64,000 bases of DNA, taken from Strigomonas culicis. Taxonomy: Eukaryota; Euglenozoa; Kinetoplastea; Trypanosomatida; Trypanosomatidae. The translations under genes were made by a program, and so were the position numbers. The DNA is taken from the NCBI GenBank assembly GCA_000482145.1, contig AUXH01000001.1, forward strand, positions 62,001 to 126,000, in the 5' to 3' direction. Position 1 is the stretch's first letter. Each line of letters starts with the position of its first letter. The notes beneath the pieces were generated by a model. The model was not told the DNA's origin and ran no database searches. It saw only the letters and a list, made by a program, of their open reading frames with translations. This document shows, in pieces, positions 19,901 through 28,447 of the stretch.

Positions 19901-22114
19901 GATGGTCCGCCCAACGCCCACATCCTCGCCCCGCAGTCCTTCGTGGAGTTTAGCGGTCTGAATGGCGGGGAGGGCGGCGGGGAGCCGCGGCCGTCGGCTG
20001 GCGGGGCTGAGGCGCAGACCCTGTTGGGGGACGACTCCCGCAACCCCAGCAACCGAACGTCCGCACATGACCACCGCACCGCGCCGCACGCCGCAGCAGA
20101 GCAGCAGCAGCCGAGTGTGGCAGACAGCACGCGGTCGAGTGCACAGACGGTGGACGCGCGCGCGAGCGCACCCGGCGACGCGCCGGCGCCGCCGCGGCTG
20201 CAGTCCCGCGCCTCTGCCCCGCCCGTGCCAGCGGAGGCGATTGTGGTGGAGGAGGGGGAAGAAAAAGAGGAGGAGGTGAAGGTGCAGGGCTGCGCGAGTT
20301 ACAAGCGCGCGCGCGCCACGTCCCGCCCGCTGAGCGTCGCCAGCCGCAGCCCGACGCCGCCGCCCGCCACGCGGCCGGCACCGGCCTCCCCCTCCGCGGC
20401 GCGCGACCGGCACTGCACGGTGCTGTCGCTGTACCTGCCGGAGGAGGTCCACGCGCCGACCATGGCGCGGCTGCGCGGCGTCTTTGGCGGTGCGCCGGGG
20501 GCGGCAGCGGAGCAGCAGCTCGCGGCGGCGGTGCGGCCGTACATCAGCTTCGCCGCGACGCCGGAGGAGGCGGAGGTGGTGGTCCTGGCCGCCTTCTTCC
20601 CCAAGGAGAGCCTGTGGCGCAGCGTTGCGGCCGGCCGCTGGGTCGTGCGCACGCACTGGCTCGAGCGGCTGCTGGTCGACCTCGAGCAGCGCGGGAAGCA
20701 GTGTCGCGCCGTCGCGGCGGAAGGCGCGCGCCGCATCGAGGACCTCTACGCGGAGAAGGAGTGGGAATTTGTGCTGTTCCAGCTGAAGCGACAGCTCGAG
20801 GCGGATGAGTGGTGCAGCGAGCTGCTGCCGGCGGCGCCCCCCACGCACGCGCCGGAGGAAGCAGAGGAGGCCGCTCAGCGGGAGCGGTACTACTTCCTGC
20901 TCCAGGAGCTGGCCAAGCAGTGCCCGCTCCGCCGCCGGGCGCGTCAGCAGCGGCACCAGCGCGTCTTCAGCCACGGCTGCTTCTGCCTGCTCCTGCCGGC
21001 GGCGGCGGGCGGCGGCGGGGCGTGCGATCCCGCGGCCGGCCAGGAGGCTGCTTCGCAGAAGGAAGAGCTCTTCTCGTACGACTCTCTGTCCTCCGCGCCG
21101 ACGGGTGGGGACGGCAGGTCGCAGCAAGAGGCCCGTGCGGAAAGCCCCACGCCCAGTGAAGCGGATGCGGCGTCCGCGATGCGGGCGCGGCGGCGGGCAA
21201 TTGAGGACCTCGTGACGGCGGGCGGCGGCGGCTGGGGCGGCACCGTGCCGCTGCCGGTCCATGCCGCTACCGCCGAAACCGTTTTCCGGCACCTCAAGGA
21301 GCAGCTGACGACCACCTTTGTGGGTGTCATCGCGGATGCGATCCTTACACGACATGCGAATAAGGCGGACACGTTCACCGACGCCTATTACCTCCTTGTC
21401 GAGTCCGCGCTGTTTCGCGCGCACCCAGTCGTCCTGACGGGCGCCGCCGATCCGCGCGGACGCAAGACGAAGCGGCAGACGATCCTCTCCTGTGAGGCCT
21501 TCCTGCGCACCCTCTTTGCGCATGACGATGCGACGACCGCAGCGGAGGCGGACGCGGCCTTTTCCTTTGCGAGCGCCCATGCGGAGCTGCGCTTCTGGCT
21601 CGTGCAGTCCTTCGCGATACTGCGGTATTACAAGGAAAAGGTGCGTGGTGGCTACCCGACGAATGCGAAGCCCACCAAAGAAGGCCATGGGCAAGCGGCC
21701 GGGACCTTGGCGCTCTATGCGATCACTGCGAATGTGAAGGACGCGGCTTCCAGTAAAGACGACAGCAGTCAAGAAGAGATAAATAAGAAGAAGTGGTTTC
21801 ATGAATGGCAATCCATCGCCGAGCGCAGCCTCTCCGCGCTGGCGGGCGCCAAGCGCAGCAGGGCGGAACCGGATGCGCAGCCCACATTGCAGCCAAGTGA
21901 CGTAGCAGAATGGATCCGCGGTGAGGCCTTCATGCACTTCAGCCTCCAGCGCTATCAGAGCATCATGACGTCTAACCCGCAAAACAATGCGACTAGTCAT
22001 GATCGGAGTGTGACGCTGCATGTCAACCAGACGACATGGCTGGCACAGTACATTGCAGGTAAGCGTGTGCTTCAGGAAAACACTGGTGTTTGCTTAGCCG
22101 CCTTTACGTTTTGA
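13931..22114 (+). CDS. Giant multi-BRCT-domain protein (2727 aa), probable DNA-damage or replication scaffold
   Basis: The strongest BRCT signature is at about residues 34-125: HCRITFTGF, then AWGAQIDGQLSNRTHIVVAQ, then VVVLPQWLECG. A second follows directly (about 150-205, with LQRILAHHGGTLRPSL and IDALLLNS), making a tandem pair. Further BRCT-like regions are at about 622-676, 1040-1075, 1410-1625 (ALGGTVVDGYDRDALTHVLL, ending GMNWLEASTHFGYFVDENLSY, with a long insert), and 2157-2255 (AEVVVLAAFF, GRWVVRTHWLERLL). Linkers are acidic, Pro/Ala-rich and disordered. BRCT tandems bind phosphoproteins in checkpoint and repair complexes (TopBP1/Dpb11, Rtt107, BRCA1). I cannot assign an orthologue. 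The last 470 residues contain alpha-helical sequence without a family I recognise. The frame is intact throughout. Confidence 0.8.
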   Translation: MSRSPGRRPHADRPPLTRIENGEAMPQQDQRLAHCRITFTGFDDDEGDGAARESSASRCPSASAPLRLQDYIDMATAWGAQIDGQLSNRTHIVVAQRGLTKKRVVAEKHHVVVVLPQWLECGGQLHPPAAAVEDANRRARPQMDKAYLAQFHVPYLFHYNFCATQLHSREEELALQRILAHHGGTLRPSLGIHIDALLLNSDMHRGLTTQWLPKVAKHVKAIEERCELRLADCLQAEGSNEEEGGEDISFPDVAARVLAEVASSRKEVHAGWHELIALLRSMYRNSGHDKSAEEVHGVEEGKQGAKEHTVVTNPTSVAASDDFVPSNKLRFALVNDIPVVDYAKLFSLLQLQSNPSVATPAAPPMAWDAITEYIRVSCPAEIHLLLHLELLWPHDNKAANQTDARDVVVVGDDEEEAEQQKEKGALKDDAPHQYYDSFYSSASEEAEETDSVASSYQEELRLFGTVQGADHLTLTLHDTDTVPAPDHLSLSYNPPPATDGDYMTLPCPPPSAPQPPPQHGRLTDRTGPAPGAPLKEALSYYYAHPSRGQGGGQGMSVTAGHEAVDGKGVPGSASRQRRAGGAAAEEKMLCAVATATTVNPTPEVVRYLDHPTLSLFYTMQRPPFLRVYLHGCTAAEEKEAHLLCLQNRFFCLPKVTDGTDLVLLGSNVLKRKIYYYKHGHRGGAEMEEGGETGKLRVRATKDTTTKGRDALRGHKGDAYTTFFECTDTDFVQQCAQMYGLLLHRSMAPLSWLRHCFEAFQHVTAEVRERMAARRGEPKATKSHCSPSEEEQHPHGNVWRASGGTVPEETFRAPSYLLDAPPPKDDVAMTRPPSPERAADDDETHLFLAPPLYTYIADAIGRWHTEKGEEEGEEERPKKTSLATASASVDAVWEEAGAELRQRVRQIPPIGKGKYYISLKRTDVAREENYGRHPLEGDGKQKGGEGADSEKRSGAAPTAHKKETPPPAPPSAPAAVRHAPRTAAAAAEGKETKAAGAAAAPVETEEGRDQRERAEAKARLDMMLTGLVCPPDAAAYATSEWSSSLRTIFRGVQFCFLDSDFDRVDLGVVRGLIHVGGGTHQKKSADEWRSLLLSTSAVGNNTNKTQQKDSYATALRRNALYGKRRIKWLQSYRVREPELMLHLHHSAPCPSGGGPTDRVKVEEGDADAAHSTARVLCDGYRQLSAVYDAQRAKGPWQPHGGFLTAVVGATPAESDAGLCTEADSLTLHTSRWLHDIGSACASQTMRGAEKREAVRGEDGEEKGGRAADVQCYHALAKLAIECEQAPYFYLTSHYFEKPPQKAAAAANASGGHKASRSPPSVLHYLTTVTSDYLICCLAARRMLNPKGLFIFYRELMNRTDAILSIRQKQQQQSATTSNSSGAATIVIMPAVSKWILEKRYLKPRALGVCVHFMWRLPAALTRWETLPADSDGGAHDRKLEQQAVAAAPTDAAMPLLRALHYGLRRAVVALGGTVVDGYDRDALTHVLLVDVAALWAMPFTLIGPLPPVATRQPPPDAAAPCGGRRSLLDNDENANWMPEGGGEGGSGEPPQPAPRGAAAASYYYPAPELLDALAHRAEGGGAAPRKGARRGDDAKNAISLVGMNWLEASTHFGYFVDENLSYFSTRRAHGGKKTGVDFSFHFHPALDLAAVRGSIRAAEAAAAPPPGRARSASSARLTPLVPPHGTPAPADPMTPTASSSLQLARRLTPRTPPLEAAPVAVLHTPVRGSAPPSQGAFRFHTPGSTPVPRLLRGGLGGGATLRAASQAASAATPVAERQRTPTKSMLSALFQSSKLSKGSPHRPSLPLPPPILLPSPRGAQEAGEEEQALSGDDDATIMHHRFISRLPDREAHHRHRHRQGSAEHSNHSSSSLFLQSGVVCTPPASPPRPRHGEGTAMHGCRREAPAAEEGGDGAPARKQSRSEDAHTGVADSCPERGALTAQADSLEMGWQRPPQPTSGGSEGGAGAPPAVPTRAVAASSRWNPYRHEPTGDGPPNAHILAPQSFVEFSGLNGGEGGGEPRPSAGGAEAQTLLGDDSRNPSNRTSAHDHRTAPHAAAEQQQPSVADSTRSSAQTVDARASAPGDAPAPPRLQSRASAPPVPAEAIVVEEGEEKEEEVKVQGCASYKRARATSRPLSVASRSPTPPPATRPAPASPSAARDRHCTVLSLYLPEEVHAPTMARLRGVFGGAPGAAAEQQLAAAVRPYISFAATPEEAEVVVLAAFFPKESLWRSVAAGRWVVRTHWLERLLVDLEQRGKQCRAVAAEGARRIEDLYAEKEWEFVLFQLKRQLEADEWCSELLPAAPPTHAPEEAEEAAQRERYYFLLQELAKQCPLRRRARQQRHQRVFSHGCFCLLLPAAAGGGGACDPAAGQEAASQKEELFSYDSLSSAPTGGDGRSQQEARAESPTPSEADAASAMRARRRAIEDLVTAGGGGWGGTVPLPVHAATAETVFRHLKEQLTTTFVGVIADAILTRHANKADTFTDAYYLLVESALFRAHPVVLTGAADPRGRKTKRQTILSCEAFLRTLFAHDDATTAAEADAAFSFASAHAELRFWLVQSFAILRYYKEKVRGGYPTNAKPTKEGHGQAAGTLALYAITANVKDAASSKDDSSQEEINKKKWFHEWQSIAERSLSALAGAKRSRAEPDAQPTLQPSDVAEWIRGEAFMHFSLQRYQSIMTSNPQNNATSHDRSVTLHVNQTTWLAQYIAGKRVLQENTGVCLAAFTF

Positions 22115-22432
22115 GAGAGGAGATCATTCTTGTATGCCTTTCTTTCCCTTCTCAGTTCTACTTGTTTATTTGTAATCCTCGTCCTATATACTTCGTTGAT
22201 CATGTATGTGTGCTTGTTTGTGTGTGGGTAAGTGCCTTCATTTACTGTGCGTTCCATCGAATCCATCAGCAGCAGTAGCAAAATGATTTCTCTCTGTGTA
22301 TTCCTCTCTATTTCGCTCTATGTAGTCTCAGTGCACATCACTATTATTTCAACATAATAAAAAAAACTAAAACTAGAAAAAGAATTACATAGGTAAAGAA
22401 AAAGAAAAAAACTATATAAAGCCGTCCGCACG
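22115..22432. other. Spacer with splice-acceptor region of HSP70
   Basis: No gene. A TC-rich stretch (about 22298-22320) leads to TGTAG with AG at 22324-22325. The A-rich leader of about 107 nt contains no ATG before 22433. Confidence 0.55.
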
Positions 22433-24361
22433 ATGTCGACCACCAACGCGATTGGCATTGACCTCGGCACGACCTACTCCTGCGTCGGTGTCTTCAAGAA
22501 CGACCAGGTGGAGATCATCGCGAACGACCAGGGTAACCGCACGACGCCCTCCTACGTCGCCTTCACCGAGACGGAGCGTCTCGTGGGTGATGCCGCGAAG
22601 AACCAGATTGCGATGAACCCCCACAACACCATCTTCGACGCGAAGCGCATGATCGGCCGCAAGTTCGACGACCCCGACCTGCAGAGCGACATGAAGCACT
22701 GGCCCTTCAAGGTGACCGTGAAGGAAGGCAAGCCTGTGGTGCAGGTGGAGTACCAGGGCGACACCAAGTCCTTCTCGCCCGAGGAGATCAGCTCGATGGT
22801 GCTCGTGAAGATGAAAGAGACTGCCGAGGCGTACCTCGGTGAGAAGGTAACCAAAGCAGTCGTGACCGTCCCGGCCTACTTCAACGACTCCCAGCGCCAG
22901 GCCACGAAGGACGCTGGCATCATCGCGGGCCTCGACGTGCTGCGCATCATCAACGAGCCCACCGCGGCCGCCATCGCCTACGGCATGGACAAGAAGGAGC
23001 AGAAGAACGTGCTCATCTTCGATCTCGGCGGCGGTACGTTCGATGTGACGCTGCTCACGATCGACAGCGGTGTGTTCGAGGTCAAGGCCACCGCAGGTGA
23101 CACCCACCTCGGTGGTGAGGACTTCGACAACCGCCTCGTAGACTACTTTGCGACGGAGTTCAAGACACGCAACGGCCGCGACTGCCGCACGAACGCCCGC
23201 GCGACGCGGCGGCTGCGCACCGCCTGCGAGCGTGTGAAGCGGACGCTGTCCAGCTCGACGACGGCCAACATCGAGATCGACGCGCTGTACGACGGCTGCG
23301 ACTTCTTCTCCAAGATCACGCGCGCGCGCTTCGAGGAAATGTGTCGCGACCAGTTCGAGCGCTGCCTCGACCCTGTCCGCAAGGTGCTGTCCGACGCCGG
23401 CATGAAGCCGCAGGAGATCGACGACGTGGTGCTCGTCGGCGGCTCCACCCGCATCCCCAAGGTGCAGCAGCTCGTGAGCGCCTTCTTCAACAACAAGGAG
23501 CTGAACCGCTCCATCAACCCCGACGAGGCGGTCGCGTACGGCGCGGCAGTGCAGGCCCACATCCTCGCCGGCGGCCGCAGCGAGAAGACAGACGGCCTGC
23601 TGCTGCTCGACGTGACGCCGCTGAGCCTCGGCGTCGAGACGGCCGGTGGCGTCATGTCCGTCCTCATCGCGCGCAACACGCCGATGCCGATCAGCAAGTC
23701 GCAGACCTTCTCCAACAACGCGGACGGCCAGACGAGCGTGGAGATCAAGGTGTTCCAGGGAGAGCGCCCGCTCGTCTCGCAGTGCGAGTGCCTCGGCACC
23801 TTCACGCTCACCGACATCCCGCCGATGGCGCGCGGCAAGGTGCGCATCACGGTGTCCTTCGACGTCAACACGGACGGCATTCTCGTCGTCAGCGCGGTGG
23901 AGGAGAGCCGCGGGCAGAAGTCGGCCATCACGATCCAGAACGACAAGGGCCGCCTGACGAAGGAGCAGATCGAGAAGATGGTGCTGGAGTCCGAGAAGTT
24001 CGCCGAGGAGGACAAGAAGAACGCCGCGCGCGTCGAGGCCCGCAACACGCTGGAGAACTACACCTTCTCCATGCGCGCGACGCTCGACGACCCCGATGTG
24101 CAGAACGGTGTCGAGGCCGACGAGCGCGCGAAGATCCAGCAGGCCGTCAGCGTTGCCTCGACGTGGCTGGACGATCACCAGGACGGCACCGAGGCTGAGG
24201 AATACATGCAGAAGCTCAAGGATATTGAGGCGATCGCGCACCCCATCCTCTCCGAGTTCTACAAGAAGCGGGTGATGGAGGCGCCGCACAACCCCACCGG
24301 CGGCGCCGGCGAGGGTAACGAGGCACACGATGGCGCGCCGCAGCCGGAGGACGTGGATTAA
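22433..24361 (+). CDS. HSP70: Cytosolic HSP70 with a short tail ending in EDVD (HSP70.4-like)
   Basis: The 642-residue ATP-dependent chaperone has no targeting peptide. Family signatures are present: [13 protein letters not shown] (from about residue 8), [14 protein letters not shown] (about 195-208) and [16 protein letters not shown] (about 334-349). The substrate domain includes the conserved [15 protein letters not shown] stretch. The C-terminal tail is short, lacks the GGMP repeats usual in the main kinetoplastid cytosolic HSP70, and ends P-E-D-V-D instead of EEVD, the motif that docks TPR co-chaperones. That, single-copy arrangement and proximity to the kDNA ligases suggest the HSP70.4 paralogue: from memory T. 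brucei HSP70.4 and the LIG k genes lie on the same part of chromosome 7. This orthology should be checked by phylogeny. Confidence 0.95.
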   Translation: MSTTNAIGIDLGTTYSCVGVFKNDQVEIIANDQGNRTTPSYVAFTETERLVGDAAKNQIAMNPHNTIFDAKRMIGRKFDDPDLQSDMKHWPFKVTVKEGKPVVQVEYQGDTKSFSPEEISSMVLVKMKETAEAYLGEKVTKAVVTVPAYFNDSQRQATKDAGIIAGLDVLRIINEPTAAAIAYGMDKKEQKNVLIFDLGGGTFDVTLLTIDSGVFEVKATAGDTHLGGEDFDNRLVDYFATEFKTRNGRDCRTNARATRRLRTACERVKRTLSSSTTANIEIDALYDGCDFFSKITRARFEEMCRDQFERCLDPVRKVLSDAGMKPQEIDDVVLVGGSTRIPKVQQLVSAFFNNKELNRSINPDEAVAYGAAVQAHILAGGRSEKTDGLLLLDVTPLSLGVETAGGVMSVLIARNTPMPISKSQTFSNNADGQTSVEIKVFQGERPLVSQCECLGTFTLTDIPPMARGKVRITVSFDVNTDGILVVSAVEESRGQKSAITIQNDKGRLTKEQIEKMVLESEKFAEEDKKNAARVEARNTLENYTFSMRATLDDPDVQNGVEADERAKIQQAVSVASTWLDDHQDGTEAEEYMQKLKDIEAIAHPILSEFYKKRVMEAPHNPTGGAGEGNEAHDGAPQPEDVD

Positions 24362-25091
24362 AAAAAGGAAAAAAAAGAGAGAAGAATTGATGATGCAAGA
24401 GAAAAATATAGCGATCCGATACAGAATAAAAGCTCATCATGCTGGCATGCTAATAAAAACAACAATTTTAGAAGAGAGGGAAATGATAAGACTTCTCATC
24501 TGTACGTAGCTTCTTGTTTTTTTTTTCACTTATTTTTTATCATTAGTTCGATTATTAGTAGTCAGCATTAAGTATTATTATCATTATTATTACAGTGGTG
24601 CACTTATCGTTTTTTTCATAGTAGTTTATCCTAGCATAAATTATTTCATGTTTAATTCGATATGCTGAGCCACTTTTTCGTGTATGAATGAACGTTTTTT
24701 TTTCTTTATTTGTTTGTTTTTATTATCACTATTATCCGTATGTATCTATATATATATAGATATATGCAGAATAATTCTCAGTTTTTTTTTCTTAATTATT
24801 GTTTAGAGAGTGCTGAAGAGTATTAGAAAGAAAAAAAAGAGTTAAAGAACACCTAAATAATAGTAATAATAAAAACAAAACTTCAACACAATGAATTGTG
24901 CCTATACGACTTTATAATCTTATCGATTATGTATCGTGTTAATTTCAAATGGCGTAATGCTAACAGTTAAATGCAAATTCGCTTCCCTTTTTCTTTTTGC
25001 TAGAGTGCACAAAACCGAAAGGTGAAAACAATCAACTCAACAAAAAAGAAAAAACGCTGCCGCTGCTGCTGCTGCCGTGGCTGTTCCCATC
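24362..25091. other. Long AT-rich spacer downstream of HSP70
   Basis: 730 bases with no gene I can support. It holds many T- and A-runs and a 20-nt perfect palindrome of alternating T and A at 24743-24762. A tract GCTTCCCTTTTTCTTTTTGC then TAG (AG at 25002-25003) is the acceptor for the esterase gene. A longer-than-average HSP70 3' UTR could sit here, where temperature-dependent regulation of HSP70 messages is known in trypanosomatids. Confidence 0.55.
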
Positions 25092-25928
25092 ATGGAAGTG
25101 ATTCTGCTGCTCGGCGCCTCGCTAGTGGAGTACGGCTACGTGTCCGGGTGGGTCTCACGGCTGGCCGCCCACTACGGTCGCCGCGCCACGGTGCACAACC
25201 TCGGCCTTAGCGGCTACAACAGTCGCTGGCTGCTGCAGATTTTCCAGGACGACGCGCTCCTCCAGCGGTACCTCCCGTACCCGCTGCCGCGGCGTGCAGA
25301 AGCAGCGGGCGGCCGGCGGCCACTGTACGTCACACTGCTCCTCGGCAGCAACGACTGCTCGGTCGGCGCCCAGCACGTTCCAGTGGAAGAGTACAAATCC
25401 AACTTACACGCGATACTCGGCCTCATACGCACCAAGCTGCGGCCGAAGGGCGGCATCTATTTCATGACCATACCCCCAATCGACCACAATAAGTGGCGTG
25501 ACGCGTGGCGTCTGGCGATGACAGACCGCACCTTCGATGGCTCCCGCCGCTATCGCGACGCGATGGCCGACGTGGTCACCGCCGACACCCGGCAGCGGCG
25601 CGACGCCAACCACACGCAGAAACACCGCGATGGTGGGGATGTGTTCGTGGTGGATCTCTTCTATGCGATCTTGTACCATGGCGTACCGCGGGCGGCCACG
25701 GAAGGCTCTGCGGTGGTGTACGACCCGCAGGCGCCGTGGACGCGGCTGCTGTACGATGGGCTGCACGTCAACAACGAGGGCGGGGAGATCTTCTTTGCCA
25801 CGCTCCTTGACGCGCTGCGGCGCTCCCCCTACGCGCAGATCATTATGGCGGAGCACCTCCCATATGTGTTTCCATCGTTTGAGGCTATCCTGGCGGGCAA
25901 GGCGACGGTGTCGGGTAGTAAACTCTAA
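25092..25928 (+). CDS. SGNH/GDSL esterase of the isoamyl-acetate-hydrolase (IAH1) type
   Basis: The 278-residue protein has the four SGNH blocks in order: LLLGASLVEYG (nucleophile S10), the glycine of NLGLSGYNS (about 36-44), GSND (N87, D88), and DGLHVN with D222 and H225. The DHNKW and GGIYFMTIPPI region also matches IAH1-like proteins. These enzymes hydrolyse small acyl esters, and the physiological substrate in protists is unknown. Block I reads GAS where most family members have GDS; the nucleophile is kept. The start is the ATG at 25092, the first after the AG at 25002-25003; an in-frame extension to 25077 would need a GTG start. No signal peptide or membrane segment is evident, so it is probably cytosolic. 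Confidence 0.85.
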   Translation: MEVILLLGASLVEYGYVSGWVSRLAAHYGRRATVHNLGLSGYNSRWLLQIFQDDALLQRYLPYPLPRRAEAAGGRRPLYVTLLLGSNDCSVGAQHVPVEEYKSNLHAILGLIRTKLRPKGGIYFMTIPPIDHNKWRDAWRLAMTDRTFDGSRRYRDAMADVVTADTRQRRDANHTQKHRDGGDVFVVDLFYAILYHGVPRAATEGSAVVYDPQAPWTRLLYDGLHVNNEGGEIFFATLLDALRRSPYAQIIMAEHLPYVFPSFEAILAGKATVSGSKL

Positions 25929-26353
25929 AACATGACCAGTGGTCTTCCCTCTTCTTTTTTTTTTTTATGTGTGCAGCTGTAAGGCCACAACTATCGTATA
26001 TTTTTTTTGTTTTTGTTTGAGGGCATGAGAGTGTAACTGCTACGGTAACGTATATATATGTATATATATATTCATTCATGTACGCTTCCCATTCTTTTTT
26101 TTCCATATATTTCCACAGGTGTAGCTATCTTCATGGTGTGCCTAATACGTAGTTAACGGGGGCACGAGTAAAATAACGATCAAAAATAAACTTTGTATCT
26201 GTTTTTATTGTGTTTCTCTCTCTCTCTCTCTTTCTCTCAATTGTGTTCTTTTATTTTTTAAAGCAAATAACTGATTTTACCTCTCCTCATTAAGACCAGG
26301 AACACGAAGAAAGGAAAAGAAAGAAACAAAAAACAGCACCCCTCTCTGCAGGC
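25929..26353. other. Spacer with TC repeat and splice-acceptor region of NOL10
   Basis: No gene. A TC dinucleotide run (26215-26230) within a longer pyrimidine tract is followed by AG at 26262-26263. The leader carries no ATG before 26354, though a later CTCTCTGCAG (AG at 26350-26351) could also be used and would leave almost no leader. Confidence 0.6.
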
Positions 26354-28447
26354 ATGCAGCTGTCGCTTCACAACAAGGTGCGCACCTACAACCTCACCGC
26401 CGGCAAGTCGCTGCCGGAGTGGCTGAGCGAGCGCAAGAAGCACCGCAAGGCCAAGTCGAGCGATAAGGAAGCGCTTAACGAGAATGACCTCAACCGCGTG
26501 GAGCTGATGCACGATCTTGAGTTCCCCCACTCCGCGCGCTGCCTGTTCCGGTGCGACAATGGCACCCACTTCTTCTGCGGCGGCGACTACCCGTACCGCC
26601 TCAAGTGCTACGATGTCAACCAGTTGTCGCAGAAGTACAGCTTCAACGCGGACATGCAGATTCTACAAGGCATTGCGCTCAGCAGTGACTACCGCAAGTT
26701 CGTCCTCCGCGGCGAGGGCCGCATGCTGACCTTCCACCACTCCGCCGCCATCGTCGACCGTGTGCGGGTGCCGCACATCCAGCGCTGTATCGCGTACAAC
26801 CCCTTCACAAGCGAGCTGCTCTCGAGCGGTGTGTCCACGGCGGTGGTGCGCATCGACCTCGAGTCGGGGTCCTTCCTCGAGAGCTACGACACCGACCGGC
26901 TGCGCCCGGCTGCGGCGGCGGACGCGGCCGAGGCCGCCATCAACTGGGTGGATCTCTTCCGGCGCGGCCCGGCGACCGGCGTCGCGCTGACCGCCGGCGC
27001 GGATGGTGCGCTGCAGGCGTGGGATAGTCGCAGCGCGGCCCCCGCCGCGCGCGTCGACGTCACCACCGGCGCCGCGGAGCTGCGCCACTTGTCGATGGAC
27101 CACGAGGGCGGCCTGCTCTTTTGCTGCGGGGATGAGGCAGGGAAAGTCTACGTGTACGATGTGCGGCTGCAGAAACCGCTGCTGGTGAAGGACCACATGA
27201 ACAGCCTGCCCATCACGAAGACGTACTTCTTCAACGGCCGCAACAACTACAACGGGGCGCCGAACCACTTTATCGTGTCGGCCGACACGCGCTCGGTGAA
27301 GATATGGGAGAAGGAGAGCGGCACCAACTTCACGAGCATCGAGGCGCCGGCGGAGATCTTCGACTTCATGTTCTTCAAGCGCGAGGCGAACAAGACGGCC
27401 CCGCCCTACGCCGCCGATGACAGCGGCGTGCTCGCGATCTGCTGCGACGCGCCGCGGGTGCAGGTCCACTTCACGCCGCAGCTGGCGCCGGCGCCGCGCT
27501 GGGCCTCCTTCCTCGACATCATCGCAGATGACTTGCAGCACCCCGCGGAGGGCGGCGCGGCCGACGCCGGCGCGCAGGTTGTGTACGACGACTACACATT
27601 TGTGCCGCAGGAGAAGATGCAGGCGCTCGGCATCATGGCGGACGATCTCGCCGGCGGCCGCGTGCGGCCCGTCATGCACGGCGCCTTCATTGAGAACAGG
27701 CTCTACCGCGAGCTGCAGGCGGTGCTGCACCCCGGCCACTTCAACGACTATGTGCAGGCAAAGAAGCAGCAGCGGAAGGACGAGCGCTGGGGCGACCGCA
27801 TCAGCCGCTTCAAGCGTGCGGCCCCCGCGGACGACGACCGCGACGATGACCACACGGGCGAGGCCGTGGCGGCGGAGGGCACGCGGCCCGCCACCCGCGC
27901 CGCGAAGGCGGCCGACGCGGCGCAGGAGCTGGCGCAGGACCCGCGCTTCGCGAAGCTGCTCCCCGGCGGCGCGCAGCCGCACCCCCTCTTTGCACTCGAC
28001 CACCGCAACCCGGAGTACCGCCGGCTCCTCAAGACGATCGAGGAGCGCAAGGCCAAGGCGAACGAGCGGCGCGCGCGGTACGAGAAGGACATGTTCACCA
28101 TCGTCCCCGACGTGGGGGAGGCCGACGGCGCGCCGCCGGCCACCACCGCCACCGCGGCGGACGAAGACGCCGCTGACGACGCGCGGCAGCACCTCAAAGG
28201 GGTGCACACGAGTGGGCGCTACACGACGCGGCAGCCGAGGCAGCAGCAGCAGACGAGTGTCGACGACGCGCCCAGCACCGCGGCCGGTGGCGGCACGGGC
28301 GTGACCATGTTCGAGGTGCCGAGCGACATGAAGCACCTCAACCCCTTCACACAGTCGGAGCGGCAGGTCCATCATCAGCGCAAGAAGGTGCGCGCGGAGC
28401 ATCTGACGCTAGAGGACCGACTTAAGAAGATGAAGAAAGGCAAATGA
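26354..28447 (+). CDS. NOL10: Nucleolar protein 10 (Enp2 homologue), WD-repeat ribosome biogenesis factor
   Basis: The 697-residue protein aligns well with NOL10/Enp2 from its first residues: VRTYNLTAGKSLPEWLSERK, then RVELMHDLEFP and RLKCYDVNQLSQKY. A seven-bladed WD-type propeller covers about 40-390, including LTAGADGALQAWDSR and FIVSADTRSVKIWEKESG. A conserved block near 415-475 (YDDYTFVPQEKMQALGI, then FIENRLYRELQ) is also typical. A NUC153-like motif lies at about 529-555 (DPRFAKLLPGG, then FALDHRNPEYRRL). The C-terminus is basic (RLKKMKKGK), as in nucleolar proteins. In yeast Enp2 belongs to the SSU processome that makes 18S rRNA; the same role is expected here. Confidence 0.95.
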   Translation: MQLSLHNKVRTYNLTAGKSLPEWLSERKKHRKAKSSDKEALNENDLNRVELMHDLEFPHSARCLFRCDNGTHFFCGGDYPYRLKCYDVNQLSQKYSFNADMQILQGIALSSDYRKFVLRGEGRMLTFHHSAAIVDRVRVPHIQRCIAYNPFTSELLSSGVSTAVVRIDLESGSFLESYDTDRLRPAAAADAAEAAINWVDLFRRGPATGVALTAGADGALQAWDSRSAAPAARVDVTTGAAELRHLSMDHEGGLLFCCGDEAGKVYVYDVRLQKPLLVKDHMNSLPITKTYFFNGRNNYNGAPNHFIVSADTRSVKIWEKESGTNFTSIEAPAEIFDFMFFKREANKTAPPYAADDSGVLAICCDAPRVQVHFTPQLAPAPRWASFLDIIADDLQHPAEGGAADAGAQVVYDDYTFVPQEKMQALGIMADDLAGGRVRPVMHGAFIENRLYRELQAVLHPGHFNDYVQAKKQQRKDERWGDRISRFKRAAPADDDRDDDHTGEAVAAEGTRPATRAAKAADAAQELAQDPRFAKLLPGGAQPHPLFALDHRNPEYRRLLKTIEERKAKANERRARYEKDMFTIVPDVGEADGAPPATTATAADEDAADDARQHLKGVHTSGRYTTRQPRQQQQTSVDDAPSTAAGGGTGVTMFEVPSDMKHLNPFTQSERQVHHQRKKVRAEHLTLEDRLKKMKKGK

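Noticed and set aside
19208..22021. 937-codon antisense frame in the multi-BRCT gene, and similar frames at 4861-6396, 6433-8235, 11475-12881, 16469-17896, 26663-28402 and 46674-48470
   Set aside because: All are rich in Arg, Ala, Gly and Pro, mirror the GC-rich coding strand, and lie wholly within clear + strand genes.
22040..22114. Sequence GCAGGTAAGCGTG near the end of the multi-BRCT frame as a 5' splice site of a conventional intron
   Set aside because: It fits the consensus by eye, but cis-introns are extremely rare in kinetoplastids and the frame closes normally 55 bases later. No matching acceptor with restored coding sequence was seen.
22412..24328. 638-codon open frame antisense to HSP70
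   Set aside because: Long antisense frames opposite HSP70 are a known artefact of strong codon bias. It has no recognisable domain and the + strand frame is unmistakable.
24743..24762. Perfect 20-base TA palindrome as a regulatory operator
   Set aside because: It is almost entirely alternating T and A in an AT-rich spacer, where such palindromes are expected by chance.
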